Below are positions 29,933-43,934 of a DNA stretch of 64,000 nucleotides, piece after piece. How positions within the stretch are numbered: the first letter of the stretch is position 1; each line of letters starts with the position of its first letter. Location of the stretch: contig JARUPZ010000005.1 in the NCBI GenBank assembly GCA_031213475.1, positions 3,325,732 to 3,389,731 of the forward strand, given 5' to 3'. The notes beneath the pieces are model-generated. The model searched no databases, was not told the origin of the DNA, and was given only the letters and a program-made list of their open reading frames with translations. The stretch comes from Nereocystis luetkeana (taxonomy: Eukaryota; Sar; Phaeophyceae; Laminariales; Laminariaceae). The translations under genes were made by a program, and so were the position numbers.

Positions 29933-31254
29933 TAGCCTGAAAACATAAATCATCCAGTCAGCCGGCCTTCGGTACCTTGTGGATATGAACTTGATGCGAC
30001 ATGTGAACGTGCGGGTATGTGTCTACGATCCCTTGCTGTTTGCTGTTGTTGCTACAGTAACTGCTGTGTCCGTCCTCCTTTCGACCGCCATGCTTTAGAA
30101 AGGCATACACGCATCCAATCAGGTCTGGTCTGGTTGCTCCAAATAGATTGGGAAACAGCATGCGGCAGCATCTCACCAATCAACTTTCAGCGGAGAACTG
30201 CAAGCGAGCTTTTTTTTTCAACAAGCAAAGGCTGGATAGAGCAGTTCGCCGCATCAGTGATGAGCCACTCTACCCCACCCCCGTTCCAACTAACTTGAGA
30301 CTCGCAGGCTGTGACCGAGCCTTTGTTCCTACATACCTGGTAGATAGATTACATTGTAGTGCTTGAGGTGGGGAGCAGTGGCTTTAGTTGGCGAGCTAAA
30401 CAGGTACCACCCTTGGATTTGTTTGCCACTTCCAAGCCCCTGTGCTAATCGACAACACCACCTCCTTGTGTGTCCTTCCGCAGCTGAGAATCATCACGTC
30501 TCCTTTTAGCGGTGAACAAACTACTGTACAGCAATTATACTCTCACGCTGCTGCCATTATTCATGAACCTGGGTCGACCGTGGTCCACGTCTACGCTCGT
30601 GTGCTACGGCTGCTACCACCGCTGCCACTACTGCTGCTGCTGCTGCTGCTGCTGCTTCTGTATGAAGCGTCCGTCAAGAAGAAGGGGAGTCAAGATGAGT
30701 CACATGCCGGTCTATTTTATTCTGGTGCCGAAAAAGCCTACCTGGTACCCCTGGTATGTGCTTTTATTTTGTTTATATTTTTTGGAATCCCCGGCGGAGA
30801 TCTGGAGGCGCATTTGTTGCGGGCGATCGACGGAAAAACCGAAACCTTCAGTTAGTCCACTTGATGTCGACCGACGGCTGTCGTAATGTTTGTTTCATAG
30901 TCATGATAAACTCGTCATATCACAGCTCCCTCCCTCCCTCCCTCCCCGCATCTTGAGATCTACTGGTGAAAAAAAAAAGCAATAAGAGCTCCCTCCCAAA
31001 GCTTGAGATATTTCGTATCACACCACAGCTTGATATATCAGCTCGCTCCCAGAGCTTGATATACACCTGGTATAAATTATATCACAGCTTGGTACATACA
31101 TATATATAGTATCATATCACAGCTTGACATATGTAACACAATACAGCTCACGCCCACAGTTTGTGTGGTGGCACAGTCCGCTACCGTAGCAAATGTGGTG
31201 CGCACCGTACACCCTGGCCCAATATGGACGCTGACGTGCGTGTGTGACAAGGTT

Positions 31255-31316
31255 CGTACAGCAGTAGTAGTAGCAATGGCAGGTGCGTACAGCAGTAGTA
31301 GTAGCAATGGCAGGTG
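31255..31316. repeat. 31 bp tandem repeat, 2 units
   Basis: CGTACAGCAGTAGTAGTAGC then AATGGCAGGTG, twice, identical. Confidence 0.95.
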
Positions 31317-31565
31317 CGTTCCGCATCGGGGTTAAGCCGCCTGCCTGCGCCCTTAATCCACGCCTTCACAATACGAGTGAGTGAGGTATGATACCGTAAA
31401 ACTTGCACCAGTATTACGTACCAGGTATTCGTGACTAACCGCAGTACGTTCCGAATCGGCCATATGCCATTCGCGTTTCTCTTATCAAACAAACAAAGAT
31501 CTAGAAGTAGACTGAGGCAAATAGAAGCATCTGGCGTGCTCGCGGTCTTTCCCGCCCCCGCCCCA

Positions 31566-31690
31566 ACCGCCATGTCTGCCTGGTCGCTGAAAACCCGACG
31601 TGCTCCGTCCTGGCATTGTAAGGATGCGAGGGCCTAAGGTCATACAACTACGGCCGTGCATGATAATGAGTACACCCTCCCCAACCGCCA
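31566..31690 (-). repeat. PG dispersed repeat, copy 2
   Basis: Reverse complement of 3409-3530 with moderate divergence. The G-rich edge is short here (GGGGAGGGTG). Confidence 0.75.
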
Positions 31691-31882
31691 ACCTGAGCAG
31701 AGGCCACATCCTCCGCAGAAACGAACGAGTAAAGTTGAACGCCAGCACAGGTATCAATCGATAGTGCTAAAAAAAAAAACTCAAGATAAGGTTGAAGGTT
31801 TTGTAAAGATAGTGGGCATGTTCGTGATCCCTCCTCCCCCCCCCACCCCCACCCCTAACCCCCCCCCTCCTCTCCACCTCAC

Positions 31883-32044
31883 CTGAGCAGAGGCCACATC
31901 CGCCGCAGATTCATCTTCCGTCGCCGTGTTGTACACCGACACCCTGCGCTGCCACGAGTCGACAACGCATCTCGTCACCTTGTTATCCACCTTCACCAAG
32001 TCGGGGTCTTCCAGCTCCAACACCGTAACGATCGCCGCCTTGAA
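31883..32044 (-). CDS. Model B exon 2, domain core
   Basis: Donor GCTCAG-GTGAGG is clear; the acceptor (AACCAG-TTCAAG) lacks a good pyrimidine tract, so the 5' edge is uncertain. Reads FKAAIVTVLELEDPDLVKVD, NKVTRCVVDSWQRRVSVYNT and ATEDESAADVASAQ. The Cys matches that of YMCDTEGMLQW in model A. Confidence 0.7.
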
Positions 32045-32825
32045 CTGGTTTCGTTTTTGTTTCACCAGCAAGGTTCCGTCCGGATACCGAATTACGGGAC
32101 CAAACGGTGCCGCCCAACACACATGAACCGAGAGGTGGATGCATGGGTGGGGACCGGACGGGGTGGGGGGGGGGCACGGCAGCGAGGGGCGAGGGGAAAA
32201 AATACCAAGTAGTGTTAACAAAAGGCGTGTGACAATTGACCTCTTTGGGATATCGTCTCTTCAAACAAAGGATCGATGATTGCACACTACCCATAGCTCA
32301 AGCACTTTACCGGGTATTGAAAGTCAACAAAAAAATGTGAGCCACCCCTAGCCCCCCTTTACACGTATATACCAGGTACGTATAAGGTTTCCTTTGCAGC
32401 AGGGCCCGGCCCGTCCTCTAAACTATATCGTTTTCCTCATAGGTGGAGGCTAGCGAATGTCTTAGTTCGCGTGAATTCACTGAATATTTGGCGCTGTTTC
32501 GTACCCTGGCAGGTTTCTGTGCATACAATGATGGCATGTTTCAAACGGGGGTCGTATTTGAGAGGGGAAAAATGACAAAAATAGATGAATACTGGCATAC
32601 CAGGGTATGTCAGCATACCAGGTGCCTGGTATACAACATCGGTCACACTACGTTAGTTAACCCTATTAACAATAGCTGTCGGGGTAGGCAGTAGGCGGTG
32701 CGTCCGAAGTGCAATGTACCAAGCCGCAACACACGCGCGCATCACGGCATTATTCGTCTATATTAAACACTGCTGCCTGCACGCTCTTCCTAGGGGGTTC
32801 TAAAGGGTGTATTGCACATTTCGGA

Positions 32826-33092
32826 CAGATAGATCATCTACAGATAGATAGATCATCCTCTAGATCCTGACCCGCCGCTCTGAGGTGCTGTGCGGGATCT
32901 GTAGATAGTACAAATCCAACCCAGCGAGCATGCCCTAGATAGATCATGCAGAATATAAAGCTTACACGAGGCACAACGCGAGCTAGATAATACAGATCAG
33001 ATCATACAGACCATCTTGCCCTGAAAGATCTACTATTAATATTAATACTCTGTAGATCATCACGTGAGAATGATCTAAATAAAGATGATCTG
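32826..33092. repeat. AGATCAT/GATAGATC-rich tract
   Basis: Many scattered AGATCAT, GATCTA and AGATAGATC words, too irregular for a simple satellite. Contains TATTAATATTAATA near 33034. Confidence 0.7.
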
Positions 33093-33467
33093 TCCGAGCT
33101 GTTTTATACAAATAACACCGCGCTTCTGGTTGGTTAGGCTGCTACACCTCGGTCCCCCCCCGCAAGAGCTAATACTGCTGCTGCTGCTTTTCCTGTTGCT
33201 GCTGTTGGGGAAGATGGGTCAGGCAGGGCATAACTTCGAGAGCGGCAGGTGCCAGGCAGTATTCTCTCGCCAGAACGGGGGACCAACTGTACCAACCCAC
33301 ATGAACCCACCGTACAGCAGCATGAACGCAAATTGTGAATAAGATGGCGTAATGCATCGTGGGAATAAAAAGGCGTACGTGCTGTAGACATCACCGCGGT
33401 TCTCGTTCCAAAAGGACATATCGCTCATCCTCATTGGCCCTATACCAATACCCCTTAGACACAAGAT

Positions 33468-33952
33468 AGCGCAACGTGTGCGCCGCGCAATGCAAGCGCT
33501 TATCTGTAGTAACATCTATTCGTAAGCCGCCGTCGTTAGCGACGGTTTTGACCGGAGACGCCGCTCACGTAACCCCCTGCGCAGCAGCGACGGGGACGTC
33601 CCGTCCTATCGCGCTCAGGGGAGTGGCCTGGTCGAAGCTTCGAGCAGACCCTTCCACTGGGCGTGGTTCGGCAGAACATCCCCGTTGCTGCTGCGCAGCG
33701 GTTTTCAAGCGAGCGACGTCTCCGGTCACTACCGTCGCACCTGGCGATGGCATACGAGCCGACGTTACTATAGATGGCGCTTGCATTGCGCGGCGCACAT
33801 GTTGACCATTGGTAACGTCGACCACGCCGTTTAGCAGTACGATTTTTGAAAAAAAAAAAAAAACGCCGGTATCGGCGGCGGCTAAAACGGCGTGGTCGAC
33901 GTTACCGACGCTCAACACGTGCGCCGCACAATACAAGCGCTATCTATAGTAA
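33468..33952. repeat. Foldback units, long inverted arms
   Basis: 33470-33513 is the inverse of 33765-33810 (GCGCCGCGCAATGCAAGCGC against GCGCTTGCATTGCGCGGCGC); inside them 33535-33600 pairs with 33675-33742. The arm at 33765-33836 pairs again with 33879-33952 around an A-rich centre. So inverted arms alternate along the DNA. Confidence 0.8.
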
Positions 33953-34050
33953 CCTGTGCTCAGTCCACGACCAGTATGATACCGGATGCCAGCAGATGGT
34001 ACAGCAGTATCCACACCGCCTAATGCCTACGTGCTTACTTATGGGTATAT

Positions 34051-34067
34051 CCTAACCCTAACCCTAA
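34051..34067. repeat. Short telomere-like CCCTAA run
   Basis: CCTAACCCTAACCCTAA, under three units; interstitial. Confidence 0.7.
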
Positions 34068-34321
34068 TAAGCCATACGTACATCATCACCAGAAAAAAAA
34101 ACTGTTCCTTGCACCTTTGCAAGCTCTCCTCCACCTACCAAGCCGCTGCGAGGAGACGGTAATATTCCGTCCTATCGCGCTCGGGGGAAGGGTCTGCTCC
34201 ACCATTGTTATCGAACGATAAATAGGTCGGTGACGGTGTGCGAGGACCGACTTGCTCTGAATGTTTGGCGACAACTTGAAACTTTCCTATTAGTAGGAGT
34301 ATACCAGGTAGTAGTACACCT

Positions 34322-34680
34322 GGTACCCGTTAGGCGATATTGACAATGCTGTACGACATTCTGGCATACGGTATCATATTGATGACTGAATGAGCAGACG
34401 TCATGTACCACGTACAGATAGTGCTTGCAATGCGCGGGGCACCCGTCTAACGTCGGCGACATCGGCCACGCCGTATGGTATACATGACCGGACAATGTCG
34501 TCTGACCGTACATTACCCGGTACCGGCGGCGGCTTACAAGACGGCATGGCCGATGAACCCGACGCTCAGCAGGTGCGGCGTGCACTGCAAGCGCAATCAA
34601 TCGTGACGTCTGCTCAGTTCCCAACCAATAGAGTACCGGATACCAGTACATGGTACAGCAGTAGCCATATCGGTTAATGT
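34322..34680. mobile_element. Foldback element of about 360 bp
   Basis: Arms of about 140 bp: outer parts GTTAGGCGATATTGACAATG against CATATCGGTTAA reversed, middle GAGCAGACGTCA against TGACGTCTGCTC, inner GCTTGCAATGCGCGGGGCAC against GTGCGGCGTGCACTGCAAGC. Right-end relatives lie at 33955-34035. No coding capacity. Confidence 0.7.
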
Positions 34681-37600
34681 GTGTGTATAAAACCAGTCCA
34701 CTATTCCTGCCCATTTGCAAGATTTTTTCGCTGGGCGCAGGTCTTTTCTCGCGGCCTCGGCTGCGGGGCACGCAAAAACCCGCCCGCGGGTGCACGCACT
34801 GCGTGCGGCGCACGTTTTGAGCCCCGGCTGGACTCCGTGGTGCGCGCTCTGCGCGTTTGAAGTCGCGCGAGCTGGCCCGTTGTCAAGAGATTAAGCTCCC
34901 CGCCCGCTTTTAGCCGAGCAGGGCCTAGGAAACCCATTATTTCCACATACAGCACAACGGCAGTCTCGCTTCAAGCTTTGCCTATTGTGACACCCACGAA
35001 CGGGCGGTGTCTATGCTTGTGTGTGCGTGTGCTTGCCATCCAACTGCAGGACCCAGGATCTTAGATTGGGAAATCGGAACTCGGAACACAATCTCAAGCA
35101 GACCAGCGGTGATTTTCGTTCAAATGTTAATCGCTCTACTGTTTTGATGCAGCTGTATCTTTATCACACCGCCCTCCTAACAGTTCGCCTTGAGGCCAAC
35201 GGTACAACAGCAGCCGCACTTCAAGGTCTTCCCTTGGTGCCAGGCGCAGACGATGCTTCTCCGTGTGTGCGTAAGTGTGCGCGCGTGTGCGTGTCATCCT
35301 AAGGAGCATCATCTATCTGGCCGATTTCAACGCACACTTCCTCCGAAATTCAAATGCGCAATCGCAGAATACAAGAGTCCAACAACAGCAACGGTACAAC
35401 AGCAGCCGTAGAACAAACAGAAGCGACCCCCCACATAGGTTAGGGTTATAGCTATACATGGACCGGCGTTCGCCCTTTTGAAATCGCGACGCCTCCGGGA
35501 TATCCCAACTCAAACCACATTTCATCCCGAAGAGGGAGCCTGTACGAAGTATAGGGCACTTGTCGCGAGATCGTCATGTCGGTCTCACCCCTCATACCCC
35601 TCCCGCACGCTCAAGAGGCGCAGTTCCAACAATTGCAAGGCGGTACGCAACTGCTTATAGCGTATAATGTCTATTTGCTTCGAGGATAGGGGTTGAGGAA
35701 CAGGCTGCCCTCAAGGCACCGACCGCACCATCTTTCGATCACACGGCCATATATATATACCAGGTAAGTAAGACCAGCAGCGGGTCAGACTCGGTGTTAA
35801 CTCGTAGCTCACAGCTGGAAGAAAAAGAGAAAAAACATGACTTCACTCCAGCTGTTCGACTTGTTCAGACTATAACATGAAACCATAACACACCGGAGTG
35901 GCAATATTTCACACATCGTAAAGGAAAGTTCGAAAGGCCATTTCAATAAAGGCGTCGCCGACACGACTTTCGAATAACAAAAACCAACGGAAGAGGGAAG
36001 AAAGCACTGACTTCGAGCATTTCGAGACCTGCAAGCTGCCGCGCACACAGATTACCGGCAACCCAGCGAATGCGAGGTCGACCGACTCCTGCACGACACC
36101 TGGTATATACGTACTAAAGGAAGAACGGGCTGCCGGTCTAAGGTATACAAGCAGTACAGCACCACCCGTGCCCGATTAGCTCACTCTATTTGCGTTAGTA
36201 CAGTGGGGGGCACGGTTTCAGAGCTGTCGCTCCAAGAGAAGTACTGGTTCAAGAGAACTCAAATGGCGAGACACGGGCATTATATACCCATTCCACATTC
36301 TACAGCAGTAGTTCAAGAGGAGTTACGCTTTGAGAGAAACCAAACGAGCCCGGCACCCCCCTCAACTACCTGCAACCCCACCGGGACCGAGGCAAGGAAA
36401 GCGACCCCAAGAGCGACGACAAGTGCAGTCTTATAGTAGTAGTAGTCTTAGCAACCTGCTATAATACCGTACCAGGTATGCAACACGCAAGATGACACCC
36501 CCCGTAGGACGATTGTCTGAGCTGAATTTATCCCAAACAAGGGAGGAAAACGAATACACATCGAAAAAGGTGATTTTGGAAAGGTCTCATCGAGATATTT
36601 CCATCGAAGCATCGCTCGGACTCTGCAACCTTCCCGGCGTCAGGAGAATCGGCTTGGGAATTCGTCCGGAAGGGTGTTGTACTACCTTGTTATCTCGAGT
36701 TGTCATACGGTAGATGCCACGTGACCTCGCTTCTGGCATGGCCTGAAGTCTTACGTGCAAAAACTGCTGCGTATTTTTCATGCCCCCTTATAGGTGAAAA
36801 AGATCTGCTGCGTCTTTTTCAAGTCCCCTTATTGGTGGAAAGGAGTGTACAAAAGTATGTTATACTCGTGCATGTACCAGGTATGGAAGTGTGTATTTCG
36901 TATACAGACAAGTTCACGTACACGTTTGCCCCCAATCACATGTCCAAATGCTCGAGAAATTCCTAGAAAAAAAACAAGTGTGCCTCGCTGTTTTGAGTAC
37001 TTAAAGGTGTTTGCCCTTAAAATATTCAATTCTGCGGAAAGAATTGCAAGCATAGCCGTATCAACCTATTAGCCGTGTATGGGACTGGCACCTAACCCAA
37101 CTTCTTTTGGGAACCCGTGACTCAATTATCAACATAAAATCAGAGTAATTTCACCAAAGATGAAGCACGCCTCGGCAGTACAAAACTTCCGCTGCTATAC
37201 CACGTGTAGACGAGTATTGCTACAGACCTTTGGCTGTCCCACAGAGTAGTTAGTCCCTTGATGTCCCGCCGTCTCGAGAGCGGCTATTTATGATGTCGCC
37301 AGAAGCCAGCAGGACAGACTTTTTGATTGATGACGGAATGGTGGGTGCCTCATGTGAAAGGGTCACTCACTTACAGCGGTGCCGTAGGTAAAGTCAAGTT
37401 CAGCTACAAACTGCTACCATGTGGTATGACCTTACGTATACGGACACACATATATAAAATATGCCGACATACATATGATATGTAAATATACGGACACAAG
37501 TACGAGTGCAAGCCAATTACTACTTCACTGTGAACCTGCAACTGAGAATTAGACGCAGCGCACAATCGCATCACGCACCAGGCATACAACAGCAGTACAA

Positions 37601-38389
37601 GTAGTACCGACATCGGTGATTATTGCAAAACTATCTTGTGCATGAGTGCTTCGCAAAACCGGACTGCTAACGAGCCTGAATCTAGATTGCTGCTTGGAGT
37701 AGATGTCCTGGGGCCTGGGACCGACCGCGACAACTTGTTGCTCCGTTGCTTCCTGTGTTGTTGCCGTATACCTGGTACCCGGTATATGTTTCATGTAAAA
37801 AAACCAAAAATAGGTATACCTTGTGGTACCATTGGAAGCGTTCAGCCATTTATATATTTTGTACTTGGGGCAACGCACACACACGACAATGAGTACGACC
37901 GGGTATACAAATACTGGTACTCTAGGATCTCGGATTACGGAACTACGTCTACACGGCGTGACGTTTTCGCGTTAAGCAATAGGAGTAGGCCGCGGCGAAA
38001 TTACGCGACCCCCCGAATCCCCAAACAGAAACCGTAAAAACCTGTAGGAAGGAAACCCCTGCATGTTTCCTTCCCAGCAGTCACATTTGGACTACTTGTG
38101 AGCTTGCGCTGTACCCCTGCCCAGCAGTCACATGTGCACTTTGACTTTGAGCCGTGACCCTACGACCTGTTGCGACTATGGCGATGGCATCTTCGACCGC
38201 GGAGAGCGGAGAGGCCCAACCACTCAGGCGTACGCGAGAAATTCGAACCCTGCATGGCAACAGGGCGGCCTCCGTTGTTGGCGTCATGCTGACAGAGGCT
38301 TGCAGCGCAACAACACGAACCGACATAGCAGGCCATCAATGCAGACAAGTTGCCAAAAGAATTACGGGTACGTGCGGTGAAAGTCGGGA

Positions 38390-38645
38390 CGGGAAAATGT
38401 GGTCGGGGCGGGAACGGGACGGGACGGGACGGAAACGTAAACCCCGCGTGATCTTGACCCGCGTGATCTTTCGTTCCCGACCGCAATTTCTCGACCATTA
38501 CCGACGGCAGTGTCTATTCCCGACCTGTACCATCATCCCGCTGTAGATGTCGTATTTCCGTTCCCGATTATTCCCGCTCCCACTGTCTGCCCAGTCCCGA
38601 ATATTCCCACCCCACTGTCTGCCCAGTTATTTTCCCGCCCCATCC
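38390..38645. repeat. GGGAC / TCCCG degenerate array
   Basis: GGGACGGGACGGGACGG at 38417-38433 changes into TTCCCG-rich DNA on the same strand, with CACTGTCTGCCCAGT twice (38580-38630). Confidence 0.75.
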
Positions 38646-40382
38646 CGACGTTGGCATGCAGTTTTCCCATCATATAAATACGACCATGGATGCAACTGGA
38701 TTATGCCACTTTCCGGATGCAACAGCATTACGTACGTATAAAAAAAGTACATATATCAAGGCTGGGTCTTATGCATTTTTTTTTTGAGTGATTGAAAAAG
38801 GCAGGAAGTCGGATTTTCCACCGGCAAAAGCCACACCAGATCGGTGCGCCACGTGCCGTCTTATCGTGATTTTGGTTTTGTTTCATGGGAGAACTAAAAC
38901 TCCACGACGGTCACGACACGAACGAGAGTACCTCACGCCGGGTTGGGCGATCAACCTTCACCACTAGCTCCTCGAAGGAAGCAGCGGAATGTGGAACCCC
39001 CTGGGGAGCTGCGTAAGGGGTTTGCTAATCGCTGGACCAGCAAGGAGCTCTCGCCCTCGCGGAGCATGAGCTGCTTGCGGCGGTCGTAGTCAGAAAAAAA
39101 ACGTTAGATTGTTTTGATAATGCTGCTGTAGTCTCGTCCTGTTCGTTTCCAAAGTTGTTTTGCCTAGAGCAGCTGCAGTTGGGCGGCCGCAAGGGACAAT
39201 AGGGTGGCCAAGGTACTGACGCCCTCCCTCTCCGTGGTGGCCGATGCACAAGTGTTGGAGCCCAGCTGTGTACAAGCGTAACCAAGCATGTGGCGTCGTG
39301 ACCCGTCATGAACCCAGTCTATAACCTAAACAAAAATGTATAATGCCACCGAGGTCTTGTGCAAAAGCAAATTTCATCACTTTCAGAGTTGACCAGAAAA
39401 GGCTGCCGAAAAAAATAATTTCATCGAATTTCAGGAGTGATAAAATCTAGGAGGAACGTTTTTTCCACCAAACAGGCCCCATAAGACATGATTTTGATAA
39501 AATCTGATGAGATATGGGACCAGATACCCCGAAGCCTCCGTAAACAGTAATATAATCACCTGAAAAAAAATGAATAAGATCCGGCCTAAATAACACGATT
39601 TGTCTTTTTCATTTTTGTAAAATTTAGGTGCGAACGTACAAACTTAAACTTGTATGAACCATTAAATCGGTCGAACTCACATATGTTGACTACCGCGTAT
39701 CAACACCAGGTACTTGAAACGATAATTTAATTAAAAGTCGGTCGTACATTTGCAACAAATATATATATATACCTGGTATACAAAACTAAAAAAAAAACTC
39801 ACACACACCCGGCGCAAACAAGGACATGGCAAGCATGGACAGCAGTTGTGGAGGTGGATGATTTTTGTTTCTCAGGCTCAACAGGTCTGCTTAATTCCTG
39901 GGATAGGGAAGGTTGTGAGAGGGTTGGAACTGTTGTTGTGAAACAGCATTTATTTGCCGTCAAAATCGCGGTAGCCGGCAATGTGGTGTAGGTACAAAAG
40001 ACAGACCCATTCAATGGTTTCTTCATTCACCGATGATTTTCTCCATTCGATGGTCCCTCCTTGCTCTTCTTTCGGTTTTTCGTTTGTTGAGTGACCACAG
40101 GCAGGCAGGAAATGAGCTATCAATATAATAGTGTACGAGTGACGAATAATAATGGGAGAACATCAACAATACCAGCGGTGGTGTCATCATCGAAAATACC
40201 AGCTGTGGTGTTTTTATTGCGGGCGATCCGGAAATGACGAAATAACATGACAAATAAACCGTTGAGAATGGCGACGGCTGTTTGTTGTTGCGCTCGTTCA
40301 ATAAAAAAGATACCAGTACACGAAGAAGATTTGATTTTGTCTACCTTTCGCTCCGCTCTTTGCACCCGTGTCTCCAGCTCGC

Positions 40383-40790
40383 GTTCCCGATCGTATTCCC
40401 AAACATTCCCAGCTGCGTTTCACGATTGCGTTTCCCGAATATGTTCCCGACCGATTCCCAGATCGTTTCCTGTCCCGTCCCGTCCCACCAAGAAATCCTG
40501 TAGTCCCATCCCATCCCAAACATGTTGCCGACTCCCGACAGGTTTGCCGACCTATTCCCAACCCGTTCACCGATCTTTTCCCGTCCCGTCCCGTGACGTT
40601 CCGCCAAAAAAAAAAACGACCCTTCCCGTACCACCAACAAATCGTGTCTTCCCGTCCTTCCCCGTCCCATTCCTATCCCACGGTAAATAAACGGGAACAT
40701 TTTTCCATCCTGTCCCTCGGGAAGATCCAAGAAAAATCCGCCTGCGGTGGGCAAAACCTTCCCTTCCCGTCCCGCGCCTACCCGTGCCTT
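40383..40790. repeat. TTCCCG / CCCGT degenerate array
   Basis: About 400 bp dominated by TTCCCGA, TTCCCA and CCGTCCCGTCC words. The open frames over it (up to 181 codons on the minus strand) simply reflect repeat phase. Confidence 0.8.
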
Positions 40791-43700
40791 CGTTACCGCG
40801 TGTATCCCTTGAAAAAAAGGACATCTACGTACTTGTAACATATTCATCCATATATTCACACGTATAAAGGTCTGCACGGTTTTCAACGTGCGTTTCGATC
40901 CTGGCGGAGGGGTGTCTTAAACGTCCCCTGTTTTGGCGTAATTATTGCGCGTATAAAAGCTTCGTTTTTTTTTTCTAGTTTGGCCGTACTACGCGTATAT
41001 ATATGAGGATAAGTTTTTGCTGGTTTTCCCTGGTACCTGGTAAATACGACACTACGTATACGTATAATAATACGAACATTAAAATTCACATTTCACATGA
41101 CGTGACGACGTGACAAAGTTTTGGTTCAAGGTTAAGGACAGAACCCAGGAAGAGGACTGCAAGCTCGGTACTACTCCTGTACCGAAATCCCAGATACCTG
41201 GCAGCATCTTTGTACAGGAGGAGTAGTTAGGGTTGTCCATCAACTCATGATCACGTGTTGATTATGATTATTTTGGTTAATACTTTTAATCGCGTGATGT
41301 GATTACTTGAAACCGATTGACTTATACATGACGTGTTGGTTATAGAACTTCATCATGATTGGTTGATTATTTTTCAACAGTAAAGAGGCGTGTTGTGCTG
41401 TAGTTTGTAAAACAATGTGCCTGCGGGGCAAGCAAAAGTGTACGTGATATATCAGACCAGCAGTCAGCCCGGCAGAAAAGCAGCGAGGGCTGTCTCTGTC
41501 TAAGAGGGACGAATTCATGAACGGAGGGGCCCCTTAAAAATCCGAGGTGGTTGCAGAGAATGCAATAGAAGCCGCAGGCGGGCCTCTATCTAATATGATG
41601 GACGGAAAATTCCTCTCGCATCTATCCCCCTGAGGCCACGCTAGCCCGCAAGTTTCTTGCGGTCCACGTGTCATCATCCGCTGCATCCAAACTCGTCTTC
41701 GTAGGCGGACTTGCCGTTACCAAGACACGCAGTCGTCTGGGCGGGCAAAGCGTGGTAAATAGTATTTACTCTCGATCGAAAGTATGAAACACGACGAACA
41801 CAGAACGCGTTACTGCTGTGTCTTGCAATTATTAATACTGCTTTCATGATGGCAATTTTAGCATGCACGCCATGCCTGGTGTCGTAACCGCGTGAACGGC
41901 GAAAACATACCGGGGTACGTAGTACAGTAAGTGCGACATTGTGAGGCTCAAGTGCTTCCGACACCTGGGTGTACATAATAATACCAGCTATGTAGTTAAA
42001 TTGAACACTGTTGCTGTAACTACTAGTAATACCGCCGTTTCGTACCGTACGCTACACTTGAGAGAGCGTGTGGGGCGAGGGACCCCATGCATGAGCGAAA
42101 CAACTTGTCATTGTCGCAGTTGCCGCCGCCGGTATCTGCGAAATAAACTGTTAAAAATCATCCAAGATGATGAATGTTGACCTCAACATCGTGTACATAG
42201 TTGATCGTGTTGATTTTAATAAACTCATCATGATTATATCAACCCGATTTAGACAGATGAATCCACACTAAGGCTGAGCCTTATGGGAGCCGAGACCGGA
42301 AAAGAGGGCCGGCATGCACTTCTGTTTTTCGTATGACCCAGATTAGTATATCGATGTTCGCGTTTTTCAATCTTACGTGTTGTGTTTCGTGGAAGTATGC
42401 CGGGGTTTCGTTTGAGTTGGGAGGACGATGGAGGGAGAAGTTACCGTAATATTTAAATTCGGCGGACACAGCAGGTAGTAGTGCACGCATCCTGTTTGGG
42501 ACCCGCCGGGTGACATGGGGCTTGCGTTCCCAGACTCGAGCTTCCTGGACTGGGTTGGCTTTCTCGAAGGATCCTCAAGCTTGGCAGTCTGGTGGTGCAC
42601 ATCAACGAGCAGTGCGTTGGCTTTGCAGAAAGCTCAATTAATATTGATACCACACAACAAGAACCGCCGAGAGCATGCGGTGTTGTCAGTTGTTCGGCAT
42701 CACCGGAGCTTGGAGTCTCCAGCTACCGCTATGTGCCGGGATACCGTGTCAGAGACACCGAGACAGTACAGCAAAAGAGTACTACAGGTAACTATAACAG
42801 CAGTAGTAGCGATGATATTTACAAGTAGTGAGACCCGCCACGTCAAGCCTCCTGTGTGGGGTTCAAAACCTCAGTTTCGGCCAGCTCTGGGGCCGTACAG
42901 AACTGAAATCTAGTTTCTTATGGCCACGCCATTTCTGATCGAAATACAGAAAATATTTCCGAGATTTCTATTAATAGTTTGTATCCATCGATAAGATTCG
43001 ATAAATCGGATCTGGCACGAAATTCTTCCTGGATCTCTCTAGAAACACTTCTGTTGTGTTTTCCGGTTTCGGCTCCCATACGTAAGAGTCACAAATCAGC
43101 CCCGAAATAGTTGGTGTGCAACAGCAGTTCACGATTTCATAGTGTATGTACGTATACAACGTACCGTATACAACAGTTTAATAAGATTAGGAGCAGAGAA
43201 ACTGCTACGTACGGGTACTCGTACACAAAACGACGTTACGTACAGAGTCTCACCGGGTACCAGTATGAGTGTTTATACAATTGCGGCTGTTCGTGTCTTG
43301 GTAAACTCGTACGCTGATTGATGCCAGATTATAAATATGTAAGAGCAACGTTGAATACTACCAGGTATGTTGTTACGAGTAGTAGCTGTGTAGACGTTGC
43401 GATGATTCTCGTTTAATCCAGGCGGGTCCGGGTCCGTCCATGGGTAAAACAAGGACAGCAGGACAGGTGTGGCCTGTACAAACAGGACGTATAGCTCAAG
43501 TACGAATATAGCGTATTGATATGATAGAAGGACGTATGATCCAATCACAAAGAGAGATACGAGTTCGACTTATCTTATCTTCTGTCATTGTACTGATATA
43601 TCAACGATGCAACTCGGAATTCGTACGTACGCTCGCTTATAATACGCGCACGAGTACGGGTTACCGTAACTTACGACGACTCATTGGCGTTTGTGAAAGA

Positions 43701-43934
43701 AACGTGTCTATTCTCTATTCCTGGTATTTTGTACCTGGTATTTTGTATTTGCCTCTCGAAGAAGTGTGCGACACGACCGCCGTATTGTTATCGCAAGATC
43801 AAAATCACCTATTTATGACCCGAGTAAGAACTGCGGAAACTCTACATATTTACTTGTAGTGTCCACGTCCATGTCCACCATCCATCTTTGCAGATACGGA
43901 TATTAACAGCACAAGCAGTACGTATACATAAAAA

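Larger units (their letters stand above)
29933..31882. other. Model B intron 2, remainder
   Basis: No gene seen. Contains CTG repeats (30628-30660), CAGCTTG/ATATCA words at 31000-31135, a 31 bp tandem pair (31255-31316) and PG repeat copy 2 (31566-31690). Confidence 0.6.

Noticed and set aside
34051-34067. Telomere
   Set aside because: Fewer than three CCCTAA units, internal; nothing subtelomeric around it.
40341-40886. 181-codon minus-strand frame
   Set aside because: Phase of the TTCCCG array, not a protein.
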